Virus record (IMG/VR): IMGVR_UViG_3300042691_014814
Span: 1-22,975 of that record
Source: a virus
Length of the DNA: 22,975 nucleotides
Reading direction: 5' to 3' (one strand)
This document shows, one piece after another, positions 13,507-20,668 of the stretch. Position numbers and translations under genes: made by a program. Positions within the stretch are counted from its first letter, which is position 1. Every line of letters begins with the position of its first letter. The notes beneath the pieces are model-generated. The model made no database searches and was not told the origin of the DNA. It saw nothing but the letters and a program-made list of their open reading frames with translations.

Positions 13507-14148
13507 TTAAACTATTCTGCGGATAACACGTTTGAGGACTTCGTTTATTATTTCATCATCAGTTACTAAGTCCACATTGTCGAAAGCCAAAGACTCTTTC
13601 ATTTTGTGCTTTAGATCACCCCCTTTAAGGTTATGAGTCTTTTTGGTGGCTTTCTTGTCTTTTTTATCGTGTTTGGCCTCTTGGAGTTCATCCTCCATTT
13701 CGCCTTCTTCTTCCTCACCTTCCTCATCTTCCATATCGACTTCTTCTTCATCGCTGGCGAGGTCCATATCTAAATCCATATCTTCTTCTTCGTCGGCCTC
13801 TTCGGCACCTTCAAGTTCAGCCATAACTTGTGGTAATACTTCTTTTAATGCATCTCTAAGAACGGCCTTGAAATCATCTGCGCCACCCTCAAAATCTGCT
13901 TCGGTTGATGGTGCTTCTGGTTCCATATCCATATCATCGGCTTCCATGCCTGTTCCCATATCGTCACCTGTATCGGAGGGACCGGCATCGGCTGCTTCAT
14001 CTTCGCCCATATCACCAGTACCTTCAAGACCAGTATATGTTTCATTTAATACACTTTTCTTAAAATTATCAATCTTATCTTGTTTGATATTTGCAAGTTT
14101 CATAAAGTTAGAAACTTGGTTTTCTGTGAGTAATGTTTTCTTTGCCAT
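13507..14148 (-). CDS. Very acidic protein, probable prohead core/scaffold component
   Basis: A 213-residue protein of striking composition: a Lys-bearing helical N-terminus (1-36), a Gly/Asp/Met-rich acidic region (about 42-88), a helix DDFKAVLRDALKEVLPQVMAEL, a long run of Glu and Asp with Met (about 117-157), a Lys-rich patch (HDKKDKKATKKTH) and a C-terminal basic helix ending KRVIRRIV. Five I/L-x-E sites occur (LTE, LNE, LKE, LQE, INE), somewhat more than expected by chance. This recalls T4 prohead core proteins, which are acidic and cut at such sites. GTAGGAG lies ten bases before the ATG and ACTATTTAAT lies farther upstream. Homology is not shown; the role is inferred from composition. 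Confidence 0.7.
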   Translation of the reverse strand: MAKKTLLTENQVSNFMKLANIKQDKIDNFKKSVLNETYTGLEGTGDMGEDEAADAGPSDTGDDMGTGMEADDMDMEPEAPSTEADFEGGADDFKAVLRDALKEVLPQVMAELEGAEEADEEEDMDLDMDLASDEEEVDMEDEEGEEEEGEMEDELQEAKHDKKDKKATKKTHNLKGGDLKHKMKESLAFDNVDLVTDDEIINEVLKRVIRRIV

Positions 14149-14167
14149 GTAATTGAACTCCTACGAA

Positions 14168-14177
14168 ATTAAATAGT
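14168..14177 (-). promoter_or_regulatory. Late-type element (ACTATTTAAT)
   Basis: Minus strand ACTATTTAAT, identical to the elements at 5587 and 12309 but 19 bases before the ATG of the acidic gene, leaving room for a leader with GTAGGAG. Probable late promoter. Confidence 0.45.
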
Positions 14178-14195
14178 AAGTATTTTACAAAAAAC

Positions 14196-14504
14196 CTAAT
14201 TTTCTTTTTCAATAATATCAAAAATATTACTAATATCTTGTTCCGAGAACAAAAACTCTTCTAATTCTTGCGCTTTAGTAATTAGTTTTTGTTTTCTTTC
14301 AAGTCTTGCTCTAGTTCTAATATTACCTCTTTCAAGTCTTTTTTTATTCATCCAAGCGTTAAATTCTGGATCATCATCAAGATAAGCATCGATAACATCC
14401 CTTAAAAAGTCTGCTTGTCGTTTATATCCATCTTGAAAAAGTTTAACAATTAGTTCTGCCTGTTTTTGTCTTTCAATCCAAAACCTAAATCTTTTCCAAT
14501 CCAT
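14196..14504 (-). CDS. Basic helical hypothetical protein (102 aa)
   Basis: A mostly helical basic protein. It opens MDWKRFRFWIERQKQAEL, has YLDDDPEFNAWMNKKRLERG in the middle (residues about 46-65), and ends in an acidic helix (EEFLFSEQDISNIFDIIEKEN, quoted to show charge). No family is recognised. Its ATG forms a TAATG junction with the GMP-reductase-like gene, so it is probably translationally coupled. It may bind nucleic acid given its Arg/Lys clusters, but no motif proves it. Confidence 0.7.
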   Translation of the reverse strand: MDWKRFRFWIERQKQAELIVKLFQDGYKRQADFLRDVIDAYLDDDPEFNAWMNKKRLERGNIRTRARLERKQKLITKAQELEEFLFSEQDISNIFDIIEKEN

Positions 14505-15538
14505 TAGTGATTTCTTTCAAGAATATGTGTTCTACTTTCACCGATACTTGCACCAGATTGTCGAACAAATTGTGCTTTTGCCCAATATTCATTTATAGTT
14601 CTGGCTCCACTATATGAAAATGCAGAACGAATACCGTTTTCAAGTTGTTCAATAATGTCAAATGTTGGACCTTTATATGGTACGGTTGTTGAAATACCTT
14701 CAAGAGAAGATGATTTACCACGCCAATCTATTTGTGCATCTTTGGATGCCATACCACGATATACTTTACGTCTTTCTCCAGTTTCGGACAAAATAATTTT
14801 ACCGGGTGTACAATCAGTTCCCGCAAGAATAGAGCCAATCATTGCAAAGTCTGCTCTTGCTGCAAGTGCTTTTGCTATATCTCCACTATTCTTTATTCCA
14901 CCATCAGCAATAATTGCAACATTGTGTTGGGTTCTGGCGCAATCTATAATTGATTCCAATGAAGGAACACCATGACCAGTTTGTATACGAGTAGAGCAAA
15001 TGCTGCCCCCGCCAATACCAACGCGAATAGAATCAACTCCCCAACCAGCCAAACGATCAAATCCGTCAAGCGTTGCAACATTACCTGCCATGATGTGCGG
15101 TGCCTCGCCAAGTTTACTCCTTAGTTGCTGGGTTGCTCGTTGCATAAGGATATGATCTCCATGTGCAACATCGATACATAGAATTTTTGCTCCTAAAGTA
15201 ACTAGTTGCGTCGCACGTTCAAGGTAATCTCCACTTACACCAATTGCAAAACCAACCTTTTCTCCAGCAACATTTTCTAAAATTGTTTCTGCCATTTGTG
15301 ATTGTTTTTCAATTGTGTTGTATCGATGAACAATACCAAGACCTCCCATGCGAGCCATAGCAATAGCCATTTTTTCTTCACAAATGGTGTCCATAGGTGA
15401 AGCAATAATTGGAAGATTAAATTTAAGATTTCTGTTTTGGTCTAACCAATTACCAATTTCAACTTCTCTTCTTGATTCAATGTCCGAGTATTGTGGAACA
15501 AGTAGAACATCATCATAAGTTAGGGTTTCCTTGAACAT
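14504..15538 (-). CDS. guaC: GMP reductase-type enzyme (IMPDH/GMPR family)
   Basis: A TIM-barrel enzyme that would convert GMP to IMP with NADPH. The full length (344) and absence of CBS domains fit GMP reductase rather than bacterial IMP dehydrogenase (about 490). The active-site loop GGGSICSTRIQTGHGVP has catalytic C181, and its T-R-x-x-T-G-x-G-x-P continuation is the GMP reductase version. Other hallmarks are LIIASPMDT-like NLPIIASPMDT, IADGGIKNSGD (209-219), YRGMAS (260-265), and the E280-G pair before VPYKG. AAGAGGTAATA precedes the ATG. It sits four genes after a purA-like gene, suggesting joint use. An IMP dehydrogenase lacking CBS domains remains the alternative. Confidence 0.87.
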   Translation of the reverse strand: MFKETLTYDDVLLVPQYSDIESRREVEIGNWLDQNRNLKFNLPIIASPMDTICEEKMAIAMARMGGLGIVHRYNTIEKQSQMAETILENVAGEKVGFAIGVSGDYLERATQLVTLGAKILCIDVAHGDHILMQRATQQLRSKLGEAPHIMAGNVATLDGFDRLAGWGVDSIRVGIGGGSICSTRIQTGHGVPSLESIIDCARTQHNVAIIADGGIKNSGDIAKALAARADFAMIGSILAGTDCTPGKIILSETGERRKVYRGMASKDAQIDWRGKSSSLEGISTTVPYKGPTFDIIEQLENGIRSAFSYSGARTINEYWAKAQFVRQSGASIGESRTHILERNH

Positions 15539-15540
15539 TA

Positions 15541-15885
15541 TTACCTCTTATTAAAAGAATCTAAAAAATCTGCCATATCATAAAGTGAATAACCAGAATC
15601 TGGATCTGGGTTTTGTGGATATGGTATTTCTTTTCTACTGTCTTTGTCAACAATAAAAACAGTTGGCACACCAGATACCTTAAAAAACTTAAACATTTTT
15701 CTTGAGTTGTTTGCATTGCACTCAGCAAATTCATAATCATTAAACATCATAGAAAGTTGCTCATATACGGGTTTTAACCCAGAACATAAATGACAAGTGG
15801 GATTATAAAATTTAATTACAATTGGTTTATCACAACTTTTTAATACAGTAGAAAAGTTTTGATCATTTATTTGTTTTATTTTCAT
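15541..15885 (-). CDS. trx: Thioredoxin-like protein
   Basis: A small dithiol oxidoreductase of 114 residues. The active site is NPTCHLCSGLKPV with C31 and C34 (the family norm is CGPC, so the H-L dipeptide is divergent), the cis-proline loop is GVPT at 72-75 followed by strand VFIVD, and the N-terminal strand PIVIKFY is typical. It probably reduces ribonucleotide reductase or other phage proteins. The start overlaps the DUF3310 gene by 23 bases and has only a distant AAAGG, so coupling is likely. The altered CHLC pair would shift the redox potential. Confidence 0.88.
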   Translation of the reverse strand: MKIKQINDQNFSTVLKSCDKPIVIKFYNPTCHLCSGLKPVYEQLSMMFNDYEFAECNANNSRKMFKFFKVSGVPTVFIVDKDSRKEIPYPQNPDPDSGYSLYDMADFLDSFNKR

Positions 15886-16093
15886 ATTGTTGAATTAGCC
15901 TTTCCACATACCATTTTGCTTTTTGCAAATCTTGAAGTGGTTTACCTTTATATTTATATCTTGAAAGATATTTAATAGCATTACCAGCACAGAATTCTTC
16001 ACCCCATCCTAAATCTTCAATATAATCAATTACTTCAATTGAGCCTTGATTGTAATGATCTGGATGATTTACTTGTTCTTTTGGTGTATCCAT
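15863..16093 (-). CDS. DUF3310 family phage protein
   Basis: The protein follows the DUF3310 (SaV-like) pattern closely: VNHPDHYNQGSIEVIDYIED (starting near residue 8), then EEFCAGNAIKYLSRY and DLQKAKWYVERLI. The family is widespread in phages and has no firmly established biochemical role. The start at 16091-16093 is chosen because GAAGGAAAACTA precedes it and because it forms a TAATG junction with the zinc-ribbon gene; a longer frame adds ten residues. Length is 76 residues. Confidence 0.88.
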   Translation of the reverse strand: MDTPKEQVNHPDHYNQGSIEVIDYIEDLGWGEEFCAGNAIKYLSRYKYKGKPLQDLQKAKWYVERLIQQYENKTNK

Positions 16094-16344
16094 TAGTTTT
16101 CCTTCACCAAATCTTCTGCCCATGCTTGAACATCTTGTCTACACTCTGGACAGTATAGTTTTACTTCTTGGCGTTCGTTAAACACCATAACAGTCCAAGT
16201 TTGTGCATGTTCTCTACTCTTTCTGTCAAATGGCTTTGAGCATCCAATACACTTATCACCCATTTTTCCAAAGAGTAATAACTTTTCTTGAAGAACAGGA
16301 TTTTCTCCATTTTTCTCAGCCTCCCTTCTTTGTTTTCTATTCAT
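16093..16344 (-). CDS. Small zinc-ribbon protein (83 aa)
   Basis: Two CxxC pairs, KCIGC (C32, C35) and YCPEC (C65, C68), are separated by 29 residues, forming a likely zinc ribbon. The N-terminus is basic (MNRKQRREAEKNGEN) and the C-terminus helical (DVQAWAEDLVKEN). Similar small zinc proteins are common in phages, though I cannot name this one. It may bind nucleic acid or a host protein. AAGGACTAATCT precedes the ATG; it overlaps the purA-like gene by eight bases. Confidence 0.78.
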   Translation of the reverse strand: MNRKQRREAEKNGENPVLQEKLLLFGKMGDKCIGCSKPFDRKSREHAQTWTVMVFNERQEVKLYCPECRQDVQAWAEDLVKEN

Positions 16345-17380
16345 AGATTAGTCCTTCTACATTGTGTGGGTTTGATGAATAATAAATTTCTTCTAGTGAA
16401 TCGCATTTATCTTTACAAGTTTGTGTAATGAAACTTTGCATATCACTCAAATTACTAAATTCAATCAAAGAACGGTCATAATATAACTTAAAGTGACCCG
16501 TCTGTTCAAGTATATCACACTTATTTACAATTAGATGTGTTGCTCCACCAATTTGTACTGCTTCAACAAGTTTGTCTAGATTAAGCCAATTTACTTTACG
16601 TCTGCGACCTGTTGTTACCCCATATTCTTTTCCTGCATCTGCAATAGAAAGAAGTTTTGGATTCTCAAGTAGACAGGATGGAAACAATGGATCTTCGCCA
16701 GAACGTGTATCATAAATCTTTGCAGAAGCATAAATGTTTCTAATTTTCTTTGGACCAAAGCCAAGAGAACAAGCAGCATATGGCAAAGTCTCCGAGGATG
16801 TTACAAATGGATAATTGCCATAATTGATATCTAAATGAAATCCTTGTGCTCCTTCACACAAAACATTGCCATGCAACTTATCACGAAAGATAAACTTTTG
16901 ATCTAACTTAGAGTCTTGAACAAGTAAACCAGTTCTACCATACTTATCACGATATGCTGGTGCAATACCTTGTGAGGTTGTTCCCATCCTTTCTGCATAA
17001 CGTTGTTTATCTTCTTCAATGTGTTTGCCTGTAACAATATGGCATTTTGGATGTACTTTTACTAATGAAGTATCAATACCTCCTGCTTCAAGTTCTGCAA
17101 TTTCTTTATAAAATGATTCAATATTTAGTACACAATTGGGACCGATAAGAGAAGTAATGTTAAAGAATACGCCACTAGGAACAATATGTGTAGCGAACTT
17201 CCTGCCTTCATGATAAATGGTGTGTCCCGCATTTGATCCTCCTGCCCATCGGGCTACAAAATCATAATAGTTTGTTCCATCTGGGTTTTTCCTATTTGCA
17301 AGGAAATGTGAAACTTTACCTTTGCCTTCATCACCCCATGATGCGCCATAAACTATATCAACATTATTGACTTTATCCAT
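16337..17380 (-). CDS. purA: Adenylosuccinate synthetase, compact form
   Basis: Joins IMP and aspartate with GTP to give adenylosuccinate, the committed step to AMP. The start is the ATG at 17378-17380, directly after AGAGGATAAA; a longer frame runs into the methyltransferase gene. The motifs are GASWGDEGKGK with the catalytic D17, GGSNAGHT with H53, GTTSQGIAPAYRDK (133-146), EGAQG (176-180), DTRSGEDP and TTGRRRKVNWL (246-256). At 347 residues it is much shorter than bacterial PurA (about 430) and near archaeal length. PurZ enzymes that make 2-aminoadenine replace the catalytic Asp with Ser; here Asp is kept, so ordinary PurA chemistry is favoured. Confidence 0.9.
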   Translation of the reverse strand: MDKVNNVDIVYGASWGDEGKGKVSHFLANRKNPDGTNYYDFVARWAGGSNAGHTIYHEGRKFATHIVPSGVFFNITSLIGPNCVLNIESFYKEIAELEAGGIDTSLVKVHPKCHIVTGKHIEEDKQRYAERMGTTSQGIAPAYRDKYGRTGLLVQDSKLDQKFIFRDKLHGNVLCEGAQGFHLDINYGNYPFVTSSETLPYAACSLGFGPKKIRNIYASAKIYDTRSGEDPLFPSCLLENPKLLSIADAGKEYGVTTGRRRKVNWLNLDKLVEAVQIGGATHLIVNKCDILEQTGHFKLYYDRSLIEFSNLSDMQSFITQTCKDKCDSLEEIYYSSNPHNVEGLIYE

Positions 17381-17390
17381 TTTATCCTCT

Positions 17391-17879
17391 TTAGATTTCT
17401 CTGCCTTTACAATCCATCCTACCATACTTTGGTGGGACATACAATGTGTCCCCTCCAAATACCACAACCATTGATGGAAATGGTGCTGAATTTGCAGAAC
17501 CACCAAACTTTAATCTACCTTTAATAAAAAAGATTTGATTTGCTTTAGTGCAATAATCATGGAAAAACTTAGTATCAGTTCTTGCAGCAACAAGCATAAC
17601 GACAGTTGTGTTTGGCTTTTTACTTTCTTTAAGTGCTTTTTCAACCCATACTTTTACATTAGAATAGGGAGGATTTACATATACTGTATTTCCTCCCCAA
17701 TCTTGTGAAAGTCCATCATCTTGTTGTGTAAAAAACTTAGAACATTTAGTGTTTTGTGCAGTTGCACATGGATCAAGAGTAAAATTATAACTTTTATTTA
17801 GACCATCATAAAAGTCCTGCGATGTTGACCACTCATCCTTCTGTGAGGAAAACATTAGATTTTGAGTTTTTGCGTTCAC
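17391..17879 (-). CDS. dam: DNA N6-adenine methyltransferase (phage Dam family)
   Basis: Transfers a methyl group from S-adenosylmethionine to adenine N6 in DNA. The phage Dam family signature is clear: DEWSTSQDFYDGLN at 15-28, the strand FTLDPCA (33-39), and the catalytic NPPYSN at 69-74 followed by VWVEKAL. At 162 residues it is the usual single-domain size. The start is GTG at 17877-17879, with AAAGGAAATATA before it; the first ATG eight codons later lacks a ribosome site. It overlaps the SH3-like gene by 47 bases. It probably protects phage DNA from host restriction. Confidence 0.92.
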   Translation of the reverse strand: MNAKTQNLMFSSQKDEWSTSQDFYDGLNKSYNFTLDPCATAQNTKCSKFFTQQDDGLSQDWGGNTVYVNPPYSNVKVWVEKALKESKKPNTTVVMLVAARTDTKFFHDYCTKANQIFFIKGRLKFGGSANSAPFPSMVVVFGGDTLYVPPKYGRMDCKGREI

Positions 17880-18150
17880 TATATTTCCTTTCTGTGTCAG
17901 TTAAATTTTCAACAAATTCCCAATCATAATAAGTATTTAGTTTATGAGCCCCAAGTGGCAAAACGTGAAAAACTGCATACATATCACTATCATCTTCACA
18001 CATATCTTCGCCATGATTACGGAAATCATAGTAATGATTTATGTAAACACCATATACAATTGTGTTGTCTGGATAAACTTGGAACTTTATTACGTCACCA
18101 ACTTTAACGTCCCGTGGAGCCGAACCCGTTGGAATTTCTATTCGTTTCAT
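17833..18150 (-). CDS. SH3-like barrel hypothetical protein (105 aa)
   Basis: Residues 13-25 DVKVGDVIKFQVY resemble the opening strand of the other small SH3-like proteins here, followed by NTIVYGVYINHYYDF and a later YAVFHVLPLGAH strand. The C-terminus is charged (SERKNSKSN). It is probably a small beta barrel of the KOW/SH3 type; the function is unknown. GAGGAATTAA precedes the ATG, which lies inside the end of the dUTPase gene (47-base overlap), and its end overlaps dam. Confidence 0.65.
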   Translation of the reverse strand: MKRIEIPTGSAPRDVKVGDVIKFQVYPDNTIVYGVYINHYYDFRNHGEDMCEDDSDMYAVFHVLPLGAHKLNTYYDWEFVENLTDTERKYSERKNSKSNVFLTEG

Positions 18151-18529
18151 TTAATTCCTCAACAAATTGAAAATCATCAATTGAAATGCGTTCTGGAATT
18201 GCTTGTGCAATTCTGTCACCTTTATTAAAGGTAAAGGCAAGATTAGAAGTGTTGTGAAGAACAACTTTCCACTCACCACGATAAGATGAGTCAATTACAC
18301 CAGCAAGAACATCAATACCGTTTTTTACAGCAAGTCCGGAACGAGGGGCAACACGCATATAATATTCTGGGTTAAATGATGTAGAAATACCTACAGATAT
18401 TGCTGCTCTTTGTCCGCCAAGAAGAATTCCTTCTTCGGCAGCATAAAGGTCAATTCCAGCATTTCCAAACTCTCTTTGTTTTAGATCGACAAAGTTTTCA
18501 AGTTTTTTGACTTTAAGATTAAGGCTCAT
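18104..18529 (-). CDS. dut: dUTPase (trimeric)
   Basis: Hydrolyses dUTP to dUMP, keeping uracil out of DNA and supplying the dTMP precursor. All five motifs are present: NAGIDLYA (23-30), APRSGLAVKNGI (61-72), AGVIDSSYRGE (76-86) with the catalytic Asp80, KGDRIAQAI (103-111) and NGFGSTGR at the C-terminus (134-141). The 141-residue length is standard. AAAGGAAAAAC precedes the ATG. It overlaps the 96-residue gene upstream and the SH3-like gene downstream. Confidence 0.97.
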   Translation of the reverse strand: MSLNLKVKKLENFVDLKQREFGNAGIDLYAAEEGILLGGQRAAISVGISTSFNPEYYMRVAPRSGLAVKNGIDVLAGVIDSSYRGEWKVVLHNTSNLAFTFNKGDRIAQAIPERISIDDFQFVEELNETNRNSNGFGSTGR

Positions 18530-18809
18530 GTTTTTCCTTTGCTTGTTTCAATTTAACAAGTTCTTCTATACTTTCAAGCCAATCAGTAGAGATTTCTATT
18601 TCTTTATTATCATCTTCAATGGGCCAACCACGCTTTGACCAATCTTCAATCATGGCTCTCCAAGTTTTAATTGGGATTTCAATCTTAACAGATTTATTGG
18701 TTGCCTCAAAATTTACGTTATAGATATCAAGATGCACATTAGAAACATCAAATATCTCTTGATATAGATGATATTGTGAATCATGCGAAATAGTAAACTT
18801 TGTGCTCAT
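18519..18809 (-). CDS. Hypothetical protein (96 aa)
   Basis: The start is the ATG at 18807-18809 (MSTKFTISHDSQYHLYQ), which forms a TAATG junction with the lipoprotein stop and has ACGGAG five bases upstream; a longer in-frame extension is not favoured. Visible pattern: VSNVHLDIYNVNFEA and VKIEIPIKTWRAMIEDW suggest a beta-rich N-terminal half, and the C-terminus is helical and Lys/Glu rich. No family is recognised. It is coupled to the dUTPase gene by an 11-base overlap. Confidence 0.72.
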   Translation of the reverse strand: MSTKFTISHDSQYHLYQEIFDVSNVHLDIYNVNFEATNKSVKIEIPIKTWRAMIEDWSKRGWPIEDDNKEIEISTDWLESIEELVKLKQAKEKHEP

Positions 18810-19678
18810 TACAACTCCGTTATTGTTGTAGCCGAACCTCTCCAATCAATTTGACAAATTGGAGCAAAGTAGTTTTCATTATCAATATTTCTTGTATCTG
18901 TCCAATACAAGTAGCCTCCAACATAAACATTTACAGTAACGTTATTTTCTCCAATATAAGCAGAGCCGGGATAATCATGAACAAATACGGTATATGCTCC
19001 ACCAACTGGATAATCAATATTTATGTTTTCTGGACCTGTGCCGGGAATATCATCAAGGTCTAAAATAGGATCATCATCTGTAACACCTCTTACACCCCAA
19101 TCAAGCATACCTGTGGTGCAATTAGCATAGTAACAATCACTATTAGTTCCAAGAACACCAGAGGGCTTTAGTAAATGCAAATCCATATCATCACCAGAGT
19201 TTGTCCAGAACATTTCAATCCAAAGACCATCTCCCGCATTTGCAGTTAAAGTTGTAACACAAGGCTCGGATACTTGTCCAATATCGTTTGTTACAATAAG
19301 TTGTGCTACATAATCTCCAGCCAAATCTGGTGTGAAATTTCTTACATTTGGAGAAATAGATGAAATAGTAGCAGTAGAACCAGCAGGAGAAGAAAGCAAA
19401 GTCCACTCAAATCCAATAATGCTTTGTCCATTTGTATCGTATGAGGTATTTCCAATCCACTCTGCTGTGCCATAAATTGCATCAACAACTGATGGTGTAA
19501 CCGAACAAACGGCAATAGGCTCACCAATAAATGGAGGACTACTATCACCTGTTTCATCTGGTGCTGTATCTTGTGTATCTCCGCTATCGATGACAACGCT
19601 AGTGTCCGTATCTATTGGATCTTTTGGTTTTACATTTACGTTATTCTCTAATACACAAGCAAATAAAAAAGTAAGCAT
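18809..19678 (-). CDS. Secreted lipoprotein with PKD-like and C-terminal beta domain
   Basis: Begins MLTFLFAC, a very short signal with lipobox L-F-A-C, predicting a lipid-anchored Cys8. An Asp/Thr/Ser-rich linker follows (residues about 20-47, DTDTSVVIDSGDTQD and on), then a PKD/Ig-like domain (about 50-148, with GFEWTLLSSPAGSTA and DLAGDYVAQLIVTN), then a domain with SGDDMDLHLLKPSG, DCYYANC, DDPILDLDDIPGTGPENI and YTVFVHDYP (about 155-275). As I recall, such linkers and this D-L-H-L / G-P-E-N-I domain are common in lipoproteins of Myxococcota and relatives. It ends with DWRGSATTITEL. AAGGGAAAAATC precedes the ATG. Possible roles are superinfection exclusion or host-surface change. Confidence 0.75.
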   Translation of the reverse strand: MLTFLFACVLENNVNVKPKDPIDTDTSVVIDSGDTQDTAPDETGDSSPPFIGEPIAVCSVTPSVVDAIYGTAEWIGNTSYDTNGQSIIGFEWTLLSSPAGSTATISSISPNVRNFTPDLAGDYVAQLIVTNDIGQVSEPCVTTLTANAGDGLWIEMFWTNSGDDMDLHLLKPSGVLGTNSDCYYANCTTGMLDWGVRGVTDDDPILDLDDIPGTGPENINIDYPVGGAYTVFVHDYPGSAYIGENNVTVNVYVGGYLYWTDTRNIDNENYFAPICQIDWRGSATTITEL

Positions 19679-19692
19679 GATTTTTCCCTTAT

Positions 19693-19702
19693 AATAAATA
19701 GT
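19693..19702 (-). promoter_or_regulatory. Late-type element (ACTATTTATT)
   Basis: Minus strand ACTATTTATT just after the uvsE stop and 14 bases before the lipoprotein ATG, with AAGGG between. It shares the core CTATTTA with the elements at 5587, 12309 and 14168. Probable promoter for the lipoprotein gene. Confidence 0.4.
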
Positions 19703-20628
19703 TATGCTGCTTGCTTATGAAGTTGCAAATACTTCATTACAGCGAGTTCTTTCATTTTTGCTTCAATCATAATATCAACATCGTGACCATAAGTGTCAAT
19801 ATATTTGTAAACAAAATCGGAGTGTGCTTGTGCAGGACACCTAATCTTTTGCTCTTCGCAACGGGACTCGGAGTAATGAACAACTGGCTTTACATTACCC
19901 CAAGTAGATACGGCAATAGCAAGTGCATCAGCATGAGGCATTGAATTATTATTAAGTGTATGATGGTGGTAATCAAATACAATTGGAATTGAGGTTCTCT
20001 TATAAATTGAGTTATAGAGTTCTTCAGTTGTGTAAAGCGATGGTTTATCGTCATTTTCAAGTGTGAACCTTCCTTTGATATTATCTGGGAGCAACTCAAA
20101 GTTTCTTAGAAACTGCTCAATTGCAGCAGGCTTATTCTTGTATGTTGCTCCAACATGAATATTGATCTTGTTGTAATGTGTATTAGAAAGTCCCATAAGA
20201 TCCATGATATCTGCATGAACCTTTAGGTCTTTGATTGTATTGGTAGTTACTCGGTCATTTGACGAAGTTAGTTTGTTGAAAGGACCGGGATGAAATGTAA
20301 GTCGTTGGTTATTTGCTTTTGCCCAATCTCCACACTTTTTAAGGATTGTGGAAATTTGTTCAATATTTGGTAGGTTGTAAATGCCATACTCGGATGCCCA
20401 AGGAAACATATCGGAGGACATACGATAGAAATTAAATCCGTTCTGTGTATTCCAAACAAGGATTTTGTACAGGTCTTGCACGTTCAATAGAGCAAGTTCG
20501 GCAGCATAATTGATGCCACGGTCCTTGAACGTCTTTTGGATCATTGTTCTATTGGTTGTAACACGCTTTTTTGCAGGAACGTTAGAAAGTCCAAGATTGA
20601 TGCACGCATAACCAAAGTTTACAGGCAA
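19702..20628 (-). CDS. uvsE: UV-damage endonuclease UvsE/UVDE
   Basis: Cuts DNA 5' to UV photoproducts to start repair. A TIM-barrel enzyme of 308 residues, with family motifs NFGYACINLGLS (4-15), FNFYRMSSDMFPW, QRLTFHPGPFNKL, INIHVGATYKNK, FTLENDDKPSLYT, IPIVFDYHHHTLN and VVHYSESR, which carry the metal ligands of the three-metal site. The only in-frame start near the family N-terminus is TTG at 20626-20628, with GGGG eight bases upstream. The start lies in the U-run of the terminator of the gene before it, and a promoter overlaps that hairpin. The phage thereby brings its own photoproduct repair, useful in sunlit water. Confidence 0.93.
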   Translation of the reverse strand: MPVNFGYACINLGLSNVPAKKRVTTNRTMIQKTFKDRGINYAAELALLNVQDLYKILVWNTQNGFNFYRMSSDMFPWASEYGIYNLPNIEQISTILKKCGDWAKANNQRLTFHPGPFNKLTSSNDRVTTNTIKDLKVHADIMDLMGLSNTHYNKINIHVGATYKNKPAAIEQFLRNFELLPDNIKGRFTLENDDKPSLYTTEELYNSIYKRTSIPIVFDYHHHTLNNNSMPHADALAIAVSTWGNVKPVVHYSESRCEEQKIRCPAQAHSDFVYKYIDTYGHDVDIMIEAKMKELAVMKYLQLHKQAA

Positions 20629-20668
20629 AAGAAAAACCCCGTGAGTACATTTACTATACTACACGGGG
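20627..20668 (-). terminator. Rho-independent terminator upstream of uvsE
   Basis: On the minus strand CCCCGTG, a bulged T, AGTA, a nine-base loop, then TACTCACGGGG form an 11-base-pair stem (20637-20668), followed by TTTTTCTTTT. It ends the unit of the duplicated-leader gene. The uvsE start codon TTG lies at the end of the U-run. Confidence 0.8.

Noticed and set aside
13643-14152. Long Ser-rich plus-strand reading frame
   Set aside because: It is the reverse shadow of the Asp/Glu-rich gene (GAx/GAy codons read back as Ser codons). The composition is artefactual and there is no ribosome site.
14504-15538. Classical IMP dehydrogenase
   Set aside because: There are no CBS domains, the length is 344, and the loop after the catalytic Cys reads T-R-x-x-T-G-x-G-x-P as in GMP reductases. 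A CBS-free dehydrogenase is not fully excluded.
16337-17380. PurZ (2-aminoadenine pathway) instead of PurA
   Set aside because: The catalytic Asp of the G-D-E-G-K-G motif is present, where PurZ has Ser, and no DatZ or MazZ is visible in the window.
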